Shown here: positions 23,869-32,495 of the stretch, piece after piece
Numbering within the stretch: position 1 is the stretch's first letter
Layout of the letters: each line of letters opens with the position of its first letter
NCBI RefSeq assembly: GCF_021462525.1
Contig: NZ_JAKEDT010000022.1
Coordinates: forward strand, 1 to 40,394
From: Thermus caliditerrae
GTDB lineage: Bacteria > Deinococcota > Deinococci > Deinococcales > Thermaceae
Direction: 5' to 3'
DNA: 40,394 nucleotides
Position numbers and translations under genes: made by a program
Notes under the pieces: model-generated
The model's database searches: none
What the model was told of the DNA's origin: nothing
Seen by the model: only the letters and a program-made list of their open reading frames with translations

Positions 23869-25242
23869 CTAAAGGTGGATGGGTTTCTCCCAGGCCGCCA
23901 AAGCGGCCTCCTTGAGGATCTCCGAGAGGGAGGGGTGGGCGTGGGGGGCCCGGCCTACGTCCTCGGCGCTGGCCTTAAAGAAGAGGGCCAGGGCGGCCTC
24001 GGCCAGGACGTCCCCCACCCGGGCCCCGATCCCGTGGACCCCCAGGATGCGGTCCGTCTGGGCGTGGGCCAAGACCTTAACAAAGCCCTCGGTCTCCCCC
24101 ATGGCCCGGGCGCGGCCCGAAGCGGAATAGGGGAACTTGCCCACCTTATAGGGGATGCCCTGCGCTTTTAGCTCCTCCTCGGTGTACCCCACCCCGGCCA
24201 CCTCGGGGTGGGTGTAGACCACGCTGGGGATGGCCAAATAGTCCACGTGGCCATAGCCCCGCACCATGTGCTCCACCGCGGCGATGCCCTCCTCGCTGGC
24301 CTTGTGGGCCAGCATGGGGCCCCGCACCACGTCCCCGATGGCGTAGATGTGGGGCACGCGGGTGCGGAGGTGCTCGTCCACGGGGATGCGGCCCCGCTCG
24401 TCGGTGGCCAGGCCAGCGTTTTCCAGGGAAAGCCCCTCGGTGTAGGGCCTGCGGCCCACGGCCAGGAGGACCCGGTCCGCCTCGAGGACCTCGCCCCCCT
24501 CCAGCTCCACCCGGGCCCCCTTCCCCTCCGGGCGCACCGCCTGTACCCTCACCCGGGTGCGGATCTCCAGCCCCTCCTTGCGGAAGACCCGCTCCGCCGC
24601 CCGGGAAAGCTCGGCGTCCATGGTGGGGAGGATGCGGTCCAGGTACTCCAGCACGGTGACCTTAGCCCCCAGGCGGTGCCAGACCACCCCGAGCTCGAGG
24701 CCAATCACCCCGCCCCCCACCACGATGAGCCTTTCCGGCACCTCAGGGAAGCTTAGGGCCTCGGTGGAGGTCACCACCCGCTCGAAATCCACCTCTGCCC
24801 AGGGGGGAAGGAGGGGGGCGCTCCCCGTGGCGATGAGGATAAAGCGGGCGGAAAGCTCCTCCCCCGTCTCCTCCACCCGCACCTTCCGCTCGGAGAGGAA
24901 GCGGGCCGTCCCCTGGTGGCGGGCAATGCCGTTTTTCCGGAAGAGGAAGTCGATGCCCTGGGTGTTGGCCCCGACCACCTTGTCCTTGTGGGCCATGAGG
25001 GCGGGGAGGTCCAGGGTTAGGCCCTCCACCTTGGCCCCGATGAGGCCCTTTTTCACCTCGTAGAGGCGCTCGGTGGTCTCTAAAAGGGCCTTGGAGGGGA
25101 TGCACCCCACCCGCAGGCAGGTGCCCCCTAAGGCCTTTTCCTTCTCCACCACCCCCACCCGCATCCCCAGCTGGGCCGCGCGGATGGCGGCCACGTACCC
25201 CCCGGGGCCCGCCCCGATCACCAAAAGGTCGTAAGCCTCCAC
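23869..25242 (-). CDS. lpdA: Dihydrolipoyl dehydrogenase (E3)
   Basis: A 457-residue flavoprotein that reoxidises dihydrolipoamide with NAD. The FAD-binding YDLLVIGAGPGGYVAAIRAA starts at residue 4, the redox disulfide is Cys 42/Cys 47 in GGTCLRVGCIPSKALL, the NAD-binding VVGGGVIGLELG is about 175-186, YAIGDVVRGPMLAHKASEEG is the second FAD motif, and HAHPSLSE near the C-terminus holds the catalytic His-Glu pair. It starts one base after the sucB stop, so it is the third gene of the 2-oxoglutarate dehydrogenase operon, though E3 may also serve other complexes. Confidence 0.95.
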   Translation of the reverse strand: MEAYDLLVIGAGPGGYVAAIRAAQLGMRVGVVEKEKALGGTCLRVGCIPSKALLETTERLYEVKKGLIGAKVEGLTLDLPALMAHKDKVVGANTQGIDFLFRKNGIARHQGTARFLSERKVRVEETGEELSARFILIATGSAPLLPPWAEVDFERVVTSTEALSFPEVPERLIVVGGGVIGLELGVVWHRLGAKVTVLEYLDRILPTMDAELSRAAERVFRKEGLEIRTRVRVQAVRPEGKGARVELEGGEVLEADRVLLAVGRRPYTEGLSLENAGLATDERGRIPVDEHLRTRVPHIYAIGDVVRGPMLAHKASEEGIAAVEHMVRGYGHVDYLAIPSVVYTHPEVAGVGYTEEELKAQGIPYKVGKFPYSASGRARAMGETEGFVKVLAHAQTDRILGVHGIGARVGDVLAEAALALFFKASAEDVGRAPHAHPSLSEILKEAALAAWEKPIHL

Positions 25243-25243
25243 G

Positions 25244-26446
25244 TTAGACCTCCAAGAGGAGACGCACCGGGTTTTCCACCAGCTCCTTCACCCGGCGCAG
25301 GAAGGTGACCGCCTCCCGCCCGTCCACGATGCGGTGGTCGTAGGAGAGGGCCAGGTACATCATGGGCCTTATCACCACCTGGCCATCCTGGGCCACGGGG
25401 CGCTCCTGGATGGCGTGCATGCCCAGGATGCCCACCTGGGGCGGGTTGAGGAGGGGGGTGGAGTTCAGGGAGCCGTAGACCCCGCCGTTGGTGATGGTGA
25501 AGGTGCCCCCCATGAGCTCCTCGGGCTTGAGCTTTTTGCTGCGGGCCCTTTCAGCGAAGTCCGCGATCTGGCGCTCGATTTCGGCGAAGGAAAGCCGGTC
25601 GGCATCCCGCAGGACTGGGACCACGAGGCCCTCCCCACCCCCCACAGCCACGCCGATGTCGTAGTAGCGGTGGTAGAGGATGGCGTTATCGCGGATCTCG
25701 GCGTTCAGCTCGGGGATCTCCTTCAGGGCCTGGACCACGGCCTTCACGAAGAAGCTCATGAAGCCGAGCTTCACCCCGTGCTTCTTCTGGAAGGCTTCGC
25801 CCAGCTCCTTCCTGAGGGCGATGGCCGCGGACATGTCCGCCTCGTTGAAGGTGGTGAGCATGGCCGTGGTCTGCCGGGCCAAAAGGAGCCTTTCCGCAAT
25901 GCGACGGCGCAAAGGGGTCATGGGCACCGCCTCGCTCACCCGCCAGGGGCGGTCGGCGGGGGGCTGGGCCGCCGGAGCGGGTGCGGGGGCAGGGGCAGGA
26001 GGCGGTGTGGGCGCGGGGGCGGGAGCCGCCTGGGCCTCCAGGTGGCGGAGCACGTCCTCCTTGAGGATGCGCCCCCCCAGGCCCGTACCCGGGACCGCCT
26101 CGGGGGCCACTCCGGCTTCCCGCAGGAGGCGCTCCGCGGCGGGCATGGCCAAGGGCTCGGGAGCCTTGGCCGCCTCCGCCGGGGCCTGGGGGGCCGGAGC
26201 GGCCGCCTGTGCCCCCGCTTCCAGGAGGGCGATGGCCTCCCCCACCCGGGCCGTCTCCCCAGTGCCCTTGAGGATCTTGGTGAGGGTTCCCGCAAAGGGG
26301 GCGGGGAGCTCGAGGGTGGCCTTGTCGGTGATGAGCTCCACCAGAGGCTCGTCCTGGGCAAAGCTCTCCCCTTCCCGCTTCAGCCAAGCGCCGATTTCCA
26401 CTTCCACAATGGACTCGCCCACGGAGGGCACTTTCAGCTCTTGCAC
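25244..26446 (-). CDS. sucB: Dihydrolipoyllysine-residue succinyltransferase (E2 of 2-oxoglutarate dehydrogenase)
   Basis: A 400-residue E2 subunit. One lipoyl domain (1-75) carries the lipoylated Lys at about 42 in [14 protein letters not shown]. Ala/Pro-rich linkers follow, then a peripheral subunit-binding domain (about 99-136: [30 protein letters not shown]), a second Ala/Pro linker and the catalytic domain (about 170-400) with the family [14 protein letters not shown] containing the active His. It carries succinyl groups between E1 and CoA. It is 11 bases downstream of sucA and one base before lpd. Confidence 0.95.
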   Translation of the reverse strand: MQELKVPSVGESIVEVEIGAWLKREGESFAQDEPLVELITDKATLELPAPFAGTLTKILKGTGETARVGEAIALLEAGAQAAAPAPQAPAEAAKAPEPLAMPAAERLLREAGVAPEAVPGTGLGGRILKEDVLRHLEAQAAPAPAPTPPPAPAPAPAPAAQPPADRPWRVSEAVPMTPLRRRIAERLLLARQTTAMLTTFNEADMSAAIALRKELGEAFQKKHGVKLGFMSFFVKAVVQALKEIPELNAEIRDNAILYHRYYDIGVAVGGGEGLVVPVLRDADRLSFAEIERQIADFAERARSKKLKPEELMGGTFTITNGGVYGSLNSTPLLNPPQVGILGMHAIQERPVAQDGQVVIRPMMYLALSYDHRIVDGREAVTFLRRVKELVENPVRLLLEV

Positions 26447-26457
26447 CGCTTACCTCC

Positions 26458-29145
26458 TCACTTGAAGGCCTCTTCCAAAAGCCTTTCCTGTTCCAGCTTA
26501 TGCACCTTGGAGGAGCCCACCGCGGGGCTCGGGGACTCGGGGCGGGCCACCACGCCGAAGGGGTGGCCGTAGATCTCCCCGCAGAAACGGGCGGAGAGGT
26601 ACCACCAGGCCCCCTGGTTCACGGGCTCCTCCTGGACGTAGACCACCGGGGTCTTCTTGGGGTAAAAGCCCAGGGCCTCCTTAAGCTCGGCCTCGGGGAA
26701 GGGGTAGAGGAGCTCCAGCCTTAGGATGGCCACGTCCTCCGCCCCCAGCTCCCGGCGCTTCTGCAGGAGGTCGTAGTAGACCTTGCCCGAGGTGAGGAGG
26801 ACCTTCCTGGCCCCCTTCACCCGCTCGGGGATCACCTTCTGGAAGCGCCCTTGGGCGAGCTCCTCCAGGGGGGAGACCACCTCGGGGTGGCGGAGGAGGC
26901 TTTTGGGGGTCATGACCACCAGGGGCTTGCGCAGGGGGCGCTTCACCTGGCGGCGCAGGAGGTGGAAGAGCTGGGCGGGGGTGGTGGGGTAGGCCACCTG
27001 GAGGTTGTCCTGGGCCCCCAGTTGCAGGAAGCGCTCCAGCCTGGCGGAGGAGTGCTCGGGGCCCTGGCCCTCGAGGCCGTGAGGCAGGAGGAGGACCAGG
27101 CCGGAAAGCCGGTTCCACTTGGCCTCGGCGCTGGCCAGGAACTGGTCGATGTAGACCTGGGCCACGTTGACGAAGTCCCCGAACTGGGCCTCCCAAAGGA
27201 TGAGGCCCTCGGGGTAGTCCAGGCTGTAGCCGTACTCAAAGCCCAAGACCCCAGCCTCGGAGAGGGGGGAGTTATGGATCTCCACCTCCGCCTGCCCCTC
27301 GACGAGGTGCTGCAGGGGGATGTAGGGCCTGCCCGTCTGGTAGTCGTAGAGGGCGGCGTGGCGCTGGGTGAAGGTGCCCCTGAGGGCGTCCTGGCCCGTG
27401 AGGCGCACCCGGTGCCCCTCGGCGGCCAGGGAGGCGAAGGCCAGGGCCTCGGCCGCGGCCCAGTCCAGGGGGCGCCGCTCCTCGGCCATCTCCAGGCGGG
27501 CCTCGAGGAAGCGCTTGAGCTTGGGGTGCACCTGGAAGCCCTCGGGGACGCTAGCCAAGCGCACCAGAAGCCCTTTCAGGACCTCCTTGGGCACCGCGGT
27601 CTCCGCCTCGGGCACCCCGTGGTCCGGTCCTCCCAGGTACCCTTGCCAGATGCCGGAAAGGCCGTGGGGCACCACCGGCCCGGGCTCGGCCTTCACCTGG
27701 GCGAAGGCGCTTTCCAGGCGCTCCAGGTAGGCCTCCTGCCAGGCCCTAAGCTCCTCCTCCCCCACCACCCCTTCCTTGAGAAGCCTTTCCCCATAGACCC
27801 GCCAGGGCTCGGGCTTCTTGGCGATAAGGGCGTACATGGGGGCCTGGGTGAAGGTGGGCTCATCCGTCTCGTTGTGGCCCCGGCGGCGGTAGCCCACCAG
27901 GTCAATCACCACGTCCTTGCCGTAGCGGCTCCTGTACTCCAGGGCCAGGCGCAGGACGAACCAGAGCTCGTCCAAGGCCTCGGCGTTCACGTGGAAAACG
28001 GGAGCCCCCAGCATCTTGGCGATATCCGTGGGGTAGCGGCAGGAGGTGTACTCCTCGGGGTTGGTGGTGAAGCCCAGCTGGTTGTTGGCCACCACGTGGA
28101 GGGTGCCTCCCACCCGGTAGCCGGGGAGCCGGGAGAGGTTCAGGGTCTCCTGGACGATGCCCTCGCCGATGAAGGCCGAGTCCCCGTGGACCAGGACGGC
28201 CAGGCCCTTCTTCCGCTCCCAGTCGCCGAAGCGGTCCTGCTTGGCCCGAAGGCGCCCCAGGGTCACGGGGTTCACGAACTCCAGGTGGCTGGGGTTGAAG
28301 TTGAGGGAGACGTGCACCGGCCCGTGGGGGGTGGCGAGGTCGTTGGAGAAGCCCAAGTGGTACTTCACATCCCCGGAGTAGCCCTCGGGGAAGATTTCCT
28401 CAAACTCGCGGAAGATGCGCTCAAAGGGCTTGCCCACCACGTTGGCCAGGACGTTGAGCCGCCCCCGGTGGGCCATGCCGATCACCACCTCCCGTACCCC
28501 CAGCCGGGCGGCCTCCTCCACCGCGGAAAGGAGAAGGGGGATGAGGCTTTCCAGGCCCTCCACGCTGAAAGTCTTGGCCCCCAGGTACTTCCGCTGCAGG
28601 AAGGCTTCAAAGAGGCTCGCCTGCATGAGCCCCTCCAGCATGCGGCGGCGCACCTCCTTAGGGGGCCGTTCCCAAGGGGCCTCGAGGCGGGAAAGAAGCC
28701 AGGCGCGCTCCTCCGGCTCCACGTGGGCCACCTCGAAGCCCACGGGGCCCAGGTAGACCTCCTCCAGGCCCCGCACAAGCGCCCCCAGGGTGGGGGCCCC
28801 GAAGAGGGGGGGCAGGGGCCTCTCCAGGTCCATGGGGGTGAGGCCGTGGGCCTCGAGGGAGAGCTCCCGGGGCCTCGGGCGCTCCCGCCCCAAGGGGTCG
28901 ATGCGGGCGGCCAGGTGCCCGAGCTCCCGGTAGGCCTGGACCAGGCGCTCCACCTTGAGGAGAAAGGCCAGGTCCAAAGCCTCCGCCGGGGCCGCGGGCG
29001 CGGGTTCTCGTCGCCGGTCCTCCTCCCCCCCAAGCGCCAGGGCAGAGAAGTAGCGCCGCCACTCCTCCGGCAAGGAGAAGGGATCCTCCAGGTAGGCCCG
29101 GTAGAGGGCCTCCAGGTAGCCTTGGCTTTCCAACGTAAGCTCCAT
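26458..29145 (-). CDS. sucA: 2-oxoglutarate dehydrogenase E1 component
   Basis: An 895-residue thiamine-diphosphate enzyme that decarboxylates 2-oxoglutarate and transfers the succinyl group to E2. The N-terminal E2-binding segment (ESQGYLEALYRAYLEDPFSL) precedes GMAHRGRLNVLANVVGKP, HLGFSNDLATP, DSAFIGEGIVQETLN, RRRGHNETDEP and the C-terminal QRHAALYDYQTGRPYIPLQ and EYGYSLDYPEGL, all diagnostic for SucA. The start is ATG 29145, with GGGAGG upstream; a frame reaching 29253 covers the promoter region. It is the first gene of sucA-sucB-lpd. The opposite strand is open for nearly the whole gene, a GC-codon artefact. Confidence 0.96.
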   Translation of the reverse strand: MELTLESQGYLEALYRAYLEDPFSLPEEWRRYFSALALGGEEDRRREPAPAAPAEALDLAFLLKVERLVQAYRELGHLAARIDPLGRERPRPRELSLEAHGLTPMDLERPLPPLFGAPTLGALVRGLEEVYLGPVGFEVAHVEPEERAWLLSRLEAPWERPPKEVRRRMLEGLMQASLFEAFLQRKYLGAKTFSVEGLESLIPLLLSAVEEAARLGVREVVIGMAHRGRLNVLANVVGKPFERIFREFEEIFPEGYSGDVKYHLGFSNDLATPHGPVHVSLNFNPSHLEFVNPVTLGRLRAKQDRFGDWERKKGLAVLVHGDSAFIGEGIVQETLNLSRLPGYRVGGTLHVVANNQLGFTTNPEEYTSCRYPTDIAKMLGAPVFHVNAEALDELWFVLRLALEYRSRYGKDVVIDLVGYRRRGHNETDEPTFTQAPMYALIAKKPEPWRVYGERLLKEGVVGEEELRAWQEAYLERLESAFAQVKAEPGPVVPHGLSGIWQGYLGGPDHGVPEAETAVPKEVLKGLLVRLASVPEGFQVHPKLKRFLEARLEMAEERRPLDWAAAEALAFASLAAEGHRVRLTGQDALRGTFTQRHAALYDYQTGRPYIPLQHLVEGQAEVEIHNSPLSEAGVLGFEYGYSLDYPEGLILWEAQFGDFVNVAQVYIDQFLASAEAKWNRLSGLVLLLPHGLEGQGPEHSSARLERFLQLGAQDNLQVAYPTTPAQLFHLLRRQVKRPLRKPLVVMTPKSLLRHPEVVSPLEELAQGRFQKVIPERVKGARKVLLTSGKVYYDLLQKRRELGAEDVAILRLELLYPFPEAELKEALGFYPKKTPVVYVQEEPVNQGAWWYLSARFCGEIYGHPFGVVARPESPSPAVGSSKVHKLEQERLLEEAFK

Positions 29146-29232
29146 CCCAACCTCCCACGGGGGCGGTATACCCCCTGCAACTACGCTACACCAAAAGGCG
29201 GTGTAGGTGCTCAAGCCCCTTACAATGGGGCC
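29146..29232. promoter_or_regulatory. Divergent promoters of sucA and the enoyl-CoA hydratase gene
   Basis: Minus strand: TTGGTG (29194-29189), an 18-base spacer and TATACC (29170-29165), giving a transcript start near 29158 and a short leader with GGGAGG before sucA. Plus strand: TACAAT (29221-29226) lies six bases before the ATG of the hydratase gene, fitting a leaderless transcript; no -35 is clear. The two promoters are arranged back to back. Confidence 0.5.
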
Positions 29233-29997
29233 ATGGTGCTGAAGGCGAACCATGAGGGGGTCCTCCTCCTCACCCTCAACCGGCCGGAAAAGCTAAACGC
29301 CCTAACCGGTGCCCTGCTGGACGAGCTCTACCAGGCCCTCAAGGAGGCCCAGGAGGACCCCGGGGTCCGGGCCCTCCTCCTCACGGGAGCGGGCCGGGCC
29401 TTTTCCGCGGGGCAGGACCTAGGGGAGTTTGGGGAGGAAAAGCCCGACTACGAGGCCCACCTCCGCCGCTACAACCGGGTGGTGGAGGCCATGGCCGCCT
29501 TGGAAAAGCCCCTGGTGGTGGCGGTGAACGGGGCGGCGGCAGGGGCGGGGATGAGCCTGGCGCTTTGGGGGGACCTGCGCCTGGCCGCCCAGGAGGCCAG
29601 CTTCGCCACCGCCTTTGTGCGCATCGGCCTGGTGCCGGACTCGGGGATGAGCTTCCTCCTTCCCCGCCTGGTGGGCCTGGCCAAGGCCCAGGAGCTCCTC
29701 CTCCTCTCCCCCAGGCTCTCGGCGGAGGAAGCCCTGGCCCTGGGCCTGGTGCACCGGGTGGTGCCGGGGGAAAGGCTTTTGGAAGAGGCCCTGGCGGTGG
29801 CCAAAGAGCTTGCCCAAGGCCCCACCCAGGCCTACGCCCTCACCCGGAAGCTCCTTTTGGAGACCTACCGGCTCTCCCTCACCGAGGCCCTTTCCTTGGA
29901 GGCCATCCTCCAGGGGGAGGCGGGCCGCACGGAGGACCACGAGGAGGGGGTCAGGGCCTTCCGGGAGAAGCGCCCCCCCCGGTTCCAGGGCCGATGA
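29233..29997 (+). CDS. Enoyl-CoA hydratase/isomerase family protein (PaaG-like)
   Basis: A 254-residue crotonase-fold protein. LTLNRPEKLNALTGALLDEL, TGAGRAFSAGQDLGEF (oxyanion-hole strand and loop) and VVAVNGAAAGAGMSLALWGDLR (CoA binding and second oxyanion residue) are present, followed by FVRIGLVPDSGMSFLLPRLVG, where the catalytic-loop Asp in PDSG, rather than Glu, fits PaaG/PaaJ-type epoxyphenylacetyl-CoA isomerases better than classical hydratases. The role could be phenylacetate or fatty acid breakdown; nothing in the neighbourhood decides. The ATG follows TACAAT by six bases. The stop overlaps ruvA (ATGA). Confidence 0.88.
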   Translation: MVLKANHEGVLLLTLNRPEKLNALTGALLDELYQALKEAQEDPGVRALLLTGAGRAFSAGQDLGEFGEEKPDYEAHLRRYNRVVEAMAALEKPLVVAVNGAAAGAGMSLALWGDLRLAAQEASFATAFVRIGLVPDSGMSFLLPRLVGLAKAQELLLLSPRLSAEEALALGLVHRVVPGERLLEEALAVAKELAQGPTQAYALTRKLLLETYRLSLTEALSLEAILQGEAGRTEDHEEGVRAFREKRPPRFQGR

Positions 29998-30569
29998 TCC
30001 GCTACCTAAGGGGGACCGTCTTGCGCAAGGAGGAGGACCGCTTCCTCCTCCTGGTGGGCGGGGTGGGCTTCCTCCTCCAGGCCCCCTTGCCCTTCCTGCA
30101 AACCCTCCGCGAGGGGCAGGAAGCCGAGGCGTATACCCACTTGCAGGTCAGGGAGGACGGGCTTTTCCTCTACGGCTTCCCCGACGAGCAAAGCCTCGCC
30201 CTCTTTGAGCTCCTCCTCTCGGTGAGCGGGGTGGGGCCCAAGGCAGCCCTTGCCCTCCTCTCCGCCCTAGGGCCCAAGCTCCTGGCCCGGGCCCTGGCGG
30301 AGGGGGACCTGAGGCTCCTCACCTCGGCGAGCGGCGTGGGCAAGAGGCTCGCCGAGCGCATCGCCCTGGAGCTCAAGGGAAAGGTGCCCGCCCACCTCGT
30401 GAGCGGGGAGAAGGTGGCGAGCCAGGCGGCGGAGGAGGCGGTCCTGGCCCTGGCCGCCCTAGGCTTCAAGGAAGGGCAGGCCCGGGCGGTGGTCCTGGAC
30501 CTCCTGGCCCAAAACCCTGAGGCCAAGGCCCAGGAGCTCCTCAAGGAGGCCCTGAAGCGGCTGAGGTAG
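29994..30569 (+). CDS. ruvA: Holliday junction branch migration protein RuvA
   Basis: A 191-residue DNA-binding protein of the RuvAB complex. Domain I is an OB-fold (MIRYLRGTVLRKEEDRFLLL to about 63), domain II carries two helix-hairpin-helix motifs (LLSVSGVGPKAALALLSALG and LTSASGVGKRLAERIALELK), and domain III (about 140-191: EAVLALAALGFKEGQARAVV) binds RuvB. It tetramerises on four-way junctions. The ATG overlaps the hydratase stop by four bases. Its 3' end overlaps the convergent kinase gene by 29 bases. RuvB is not in the window. Confidence 0.95.
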   Translation: MIRYLRGTVLRKEEDRFLLLVGGVGFLLQAPLPFLQTLREGQEAEAYTHLQVREDGLFLYGFPDEQSLALFELLLSVSGVGPKAALALLSALGPKLLARALAEGDLRLLTSASGVGKRLAERIALELKGKVPAHLVSGEKVASQAAEEAVLALAALGFKEGQARAVVLDLLAQNPEAKAQELLKEALKRLR

Positions 30570-31761
30570 GGAGGGGTAGCCGCAGGCGGGCCACCAGGCC
30601 GGAAGGGCGGTTGGAGACGAGCTCCATCCGCCCCCCATGGGCCTCGGCCACCTTCTGGGCCACGGAGAGGCCAAGCCCCTCCCCGGGCTTGCCTGAGGCC
30701 CGGAAGAAGGGCCTCCCCGCCTCCTTGAGGGCTTCCTCCGGCATCCCCGGGCCCTGGTCCCGCACCTCCAGGACCGCCTCCTGTCCCTCTTCCCGGAGGG
30801 CTACCTCCACCCCCCGCCCCTCCCCGTGGAGGCGGGCGTTCTGGAGGAGGTTCCGGAGGGCCTGGGCCAGGAGGAGGGGGTCCCCAAGGAAGGGTAGGGC
30901 CTCCGGCCCCCGGTAGGGCACGCGGAAGGCTTCCGCTTCCTGCCGGGCTAGGGCCGCCAGGTCCAGCCCCACCCGCTCCACCCGCCCCTCCCGGGCCAGG
31001 ACCAAAAGGGCCTCCACCAGGCGCTTCATGCGCAAAAGCTCCTCCTTGGCCGCCTGGAGGGCTTCCTCCTTGGGCAGGTACCCGGCCTCCGCCCCCTCCA
31101 CCTGGGCCAAGGCGGCAGCCACCGGGGTTCTCAGCTCGTGGGCCGCGTCCCGGGTGAAGCGGCGCTCCCGGTCCAGAAAAGCCTGGAGCCGCTCCAGCAT
31201 GTGGTTGAAGCTCTCCGCTAGGGCCTTAAGCTCTCCGCTTCCCTTAGCTTCCACCCGGTGGGAGAGGTCCCCGGAGTCCGCCACCCGCCTCGCCACCTCG
31301 GTGAGGCGGGAAAGGGGGCGGAGGGCCACTTGGGCCAGCCTCGAGGCCAACAGGGCGAAAAGCAGGGTAAGCGCTCCCCCGGTCCCCAAAAGGGCCAGGC
31401 GGAAGCTTTGCAAAGCGGCCACCGCCCCTGGGTCGTAGCGGGCCACGGTGAGGGTGCCCCCCGGCACCGCCAGGACCCTCAGCCGCCAGCCCTCCTGCCA
31501 GTAGGCCCCTGGGGGAAGGGCAGGCACCTTGGGGAAGTTCTCGCTTTGATGCACCGCCTCGCCCTGCACCAGCCGGAAGGCAAACTCCCCCCTTGGGGGC
31601 CTCCTGCCCTCAGAAAGGGCCTCCACATAAAAGAGCAGGGAGCGGTCCAGATCGGCCTCGATGAGGCGCCGGAAGGCCAGGTAGCTCAAGGCCCCCTGGA
31701 AGAGGAGGGCGGCCCCGATGGAAAGGGCCAGGAAAAGGGCCAGCCGCGCCCTAAGGCTCAT
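30541..31761 (-). CDS. Two-component sensor histidine kinase
   Basis: A 406-residue membrane kinase. Two membrane segments (about 6-26 and 124-142) flank a periplasmic sensor domain of about 95 residues with no recognised fold. Next come a HAMP-like segment (RPLSRLTEVARRVADSGDLSHRV), the H-box RDAAHELRTPVAAAL with the phosphorylated His at about 208, the N-box NLLQNARLHGEG and the G-boxes DQGPGMPEE and GEGLGLSVAQKVAEAHGG. ATG 31761 overlaps the end of the response regulator by 11 bases; a TTG at 31767 is less likely. The signal is unknown; by position it should concern the divergent apbE-DUF2271-PepSY operon. The gene runs 29 bases into the 3' end of ruvA. Confidence 0.93.
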   Translation of the reverse strand: MSLRARLALFLALSIGAALLFQGALSYLAFRRLIEADLDRSLLFYVEALSEGRRPPRGEFAFRLVQGEAVHQSENFPKVPALPPGAYWQEGWRLRVLAVPGGTLTVARYDPGAVAALQSFRLALLGTGGALTLLFALLASRLAQVALRPLSRLTEVARRVADSGDLSHRVEAKGSGELKALAESFNHMLERLQAFLDRERRFTRDAAHELRTPVAAALAQVEGAEAGYLPKEEALQAAKEELLRMKRLVEALLVLAREGRVERVGLDLAALARQEAEAFRVPYRGPEALPFLGDPLLLAQALRNLLQNARLHGEGRGVEVALREEGQEAVLEVRDQGPGMPEEALKEAGRPFFRASGKPGEGLGLSVAQKVAEAHGGRMELVSNRPSGLVARLRLPLPTSAASGPP

Positions 31762-32410
31762 GGCCAAGCCGATACCCCCCGGGCACGGTGCGCACTACCT
31801 CCGGGTGAAGCTTCTGCCTCAGGTAGTGCACGTAGACCTTCACCGCCCCCACCTTCTCCCCATCGCCGAAGACCTTCTCCGCCAGCTCCTCCGGGGCGAA
31901 GACCCGGCCTGGGTGGAGGATAAAAGCCTCCAGGAGGGCGAACTCCTTCAAGGAGAGGTCCACCCGCCGCCCCCCCTGGAAGACCGCCCGCCCCGCCAGG
32001 TCCACCTCCAAAGGCCCCAGGCGCACCCAGCTGGCCTTGGCCTCCGCCTCCCGACGCAACAGGGCCCGCACCCGGGCCAAAAGCTCCTCCAGGTGGAAGG
32101 GCTTCACCAGGTAGTCGTCCCCGCCCAGGTCCAGGCCCTCCACCCGGTCCTCCAGGCTGTCCCTGGCGGTGAGGAAGAGGATGGCCCCCCGGTAGCCCGC
32201 CTCCCGCACCTCCTTGGCGAAGCGGAAGCCCCCGTCCGGATCCTCGGGCAGGCGCACGTCCAGAACCATGAGGTCGGGCTCCAGCTCCAAGAAGGCCTCT
32301 TGGGCCTCCTCCAGCCCCTTGGCCCAGCGCACCCCGTAGCCCTGGGCCAGAAGCGCCCCCTCCACCGCCCGGCCCAGGCGGGGCTCGTCCTCGAGGAGGA
32401 GAACCTGCAC
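31751..32410 (-). CDS. OmpR/PhoB-family response regulator
   Basis: A 219-residue regulator. The receiver domain has the acidic pair in LLLEDEP (residues 7-8), the phospho-acceptor Asp at about 51 (LMVLDVRLP) and the conserved Lys in DYLVKPFHLEELL. The C-terminal winged helix (about 125-219: FQGGRRVDLSLKEFALLEAF, VKVYVHYLRQKLHPEVVRTV, GGYRLG) binds DNA. I start at GTG 32410, which gives the standard VQVLLLEDEP N-terminus; a longer frame to 32467 reads through the operator. CATACT (32422-32417) ends six bases before the GTG, suggesting a leaderless transcript, and GGTTA repeats lie where a PhoB-type activator would bind. It is cotranscribed with the kinase. Confidence 0.93.
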   Translation of the reverse strand: MQVLLLEDEPRLGRAVEGALLAQGYGVRWAKGLEEAQEAFLELEPDLMVLDVRLPEDPDGGFRFAKEVREAGYRGAILFLTARDSLEDRVEGLDLGGDDYLVKPFHLEELLARVRALLRREAEAKASWVRLGPLEVDLAGRAVFQGGRRVDLSLKEFALLEAFILHPGRVFAPEELAEKVFGDGEKVGAVKVYVHYLRQKLHPEVVRTVPGGYRLGHEP

Positions 32411-32430
32411 GCCTCCAGTATGCCCCCCCG

Positions 32431-32474
32431 CGGTTAGGCGGAGGTTATGGGCCAGGCTAACCCTCACCTAACCG
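32431..32474. promoter_or_regulatory. Symmetric four-site operator between the two-component system and apbE
   Basis: GGTTA occurs at 32432 and 32443 on the plus strand and, as TAACC, at 32458 and 32469. Each pair is spaced exactly 11 bases, and the whole forms an imperfect 17-base inverted repeat (14 of 17 positions) centred at 32452/32453. Direct repeats at 11-base spacing are what OmpR/PhoB dimers bind. Each pair lies at the -35 position of a -10-like hexamer: CATACT (32422-32417, minus, for the regulator) and TACCCT (32483-32488, plus, for apbE). This looks like one operator activating, and autoregulating, both directions. Confidence 0.7.
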
Positions 32475-32495
32475 CCCTCCCCTACCCTTTAGGCC

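Noticed and set aside
26851-29997. Open reading frame of over 1000 codons antisense to sucA, running into the hydratase gene
   Set aside because: The minus strand has unmistakable SucA motifs. The long open frame is a by-product of GC-rich codons, and only the part from 29233 on is a real gene.
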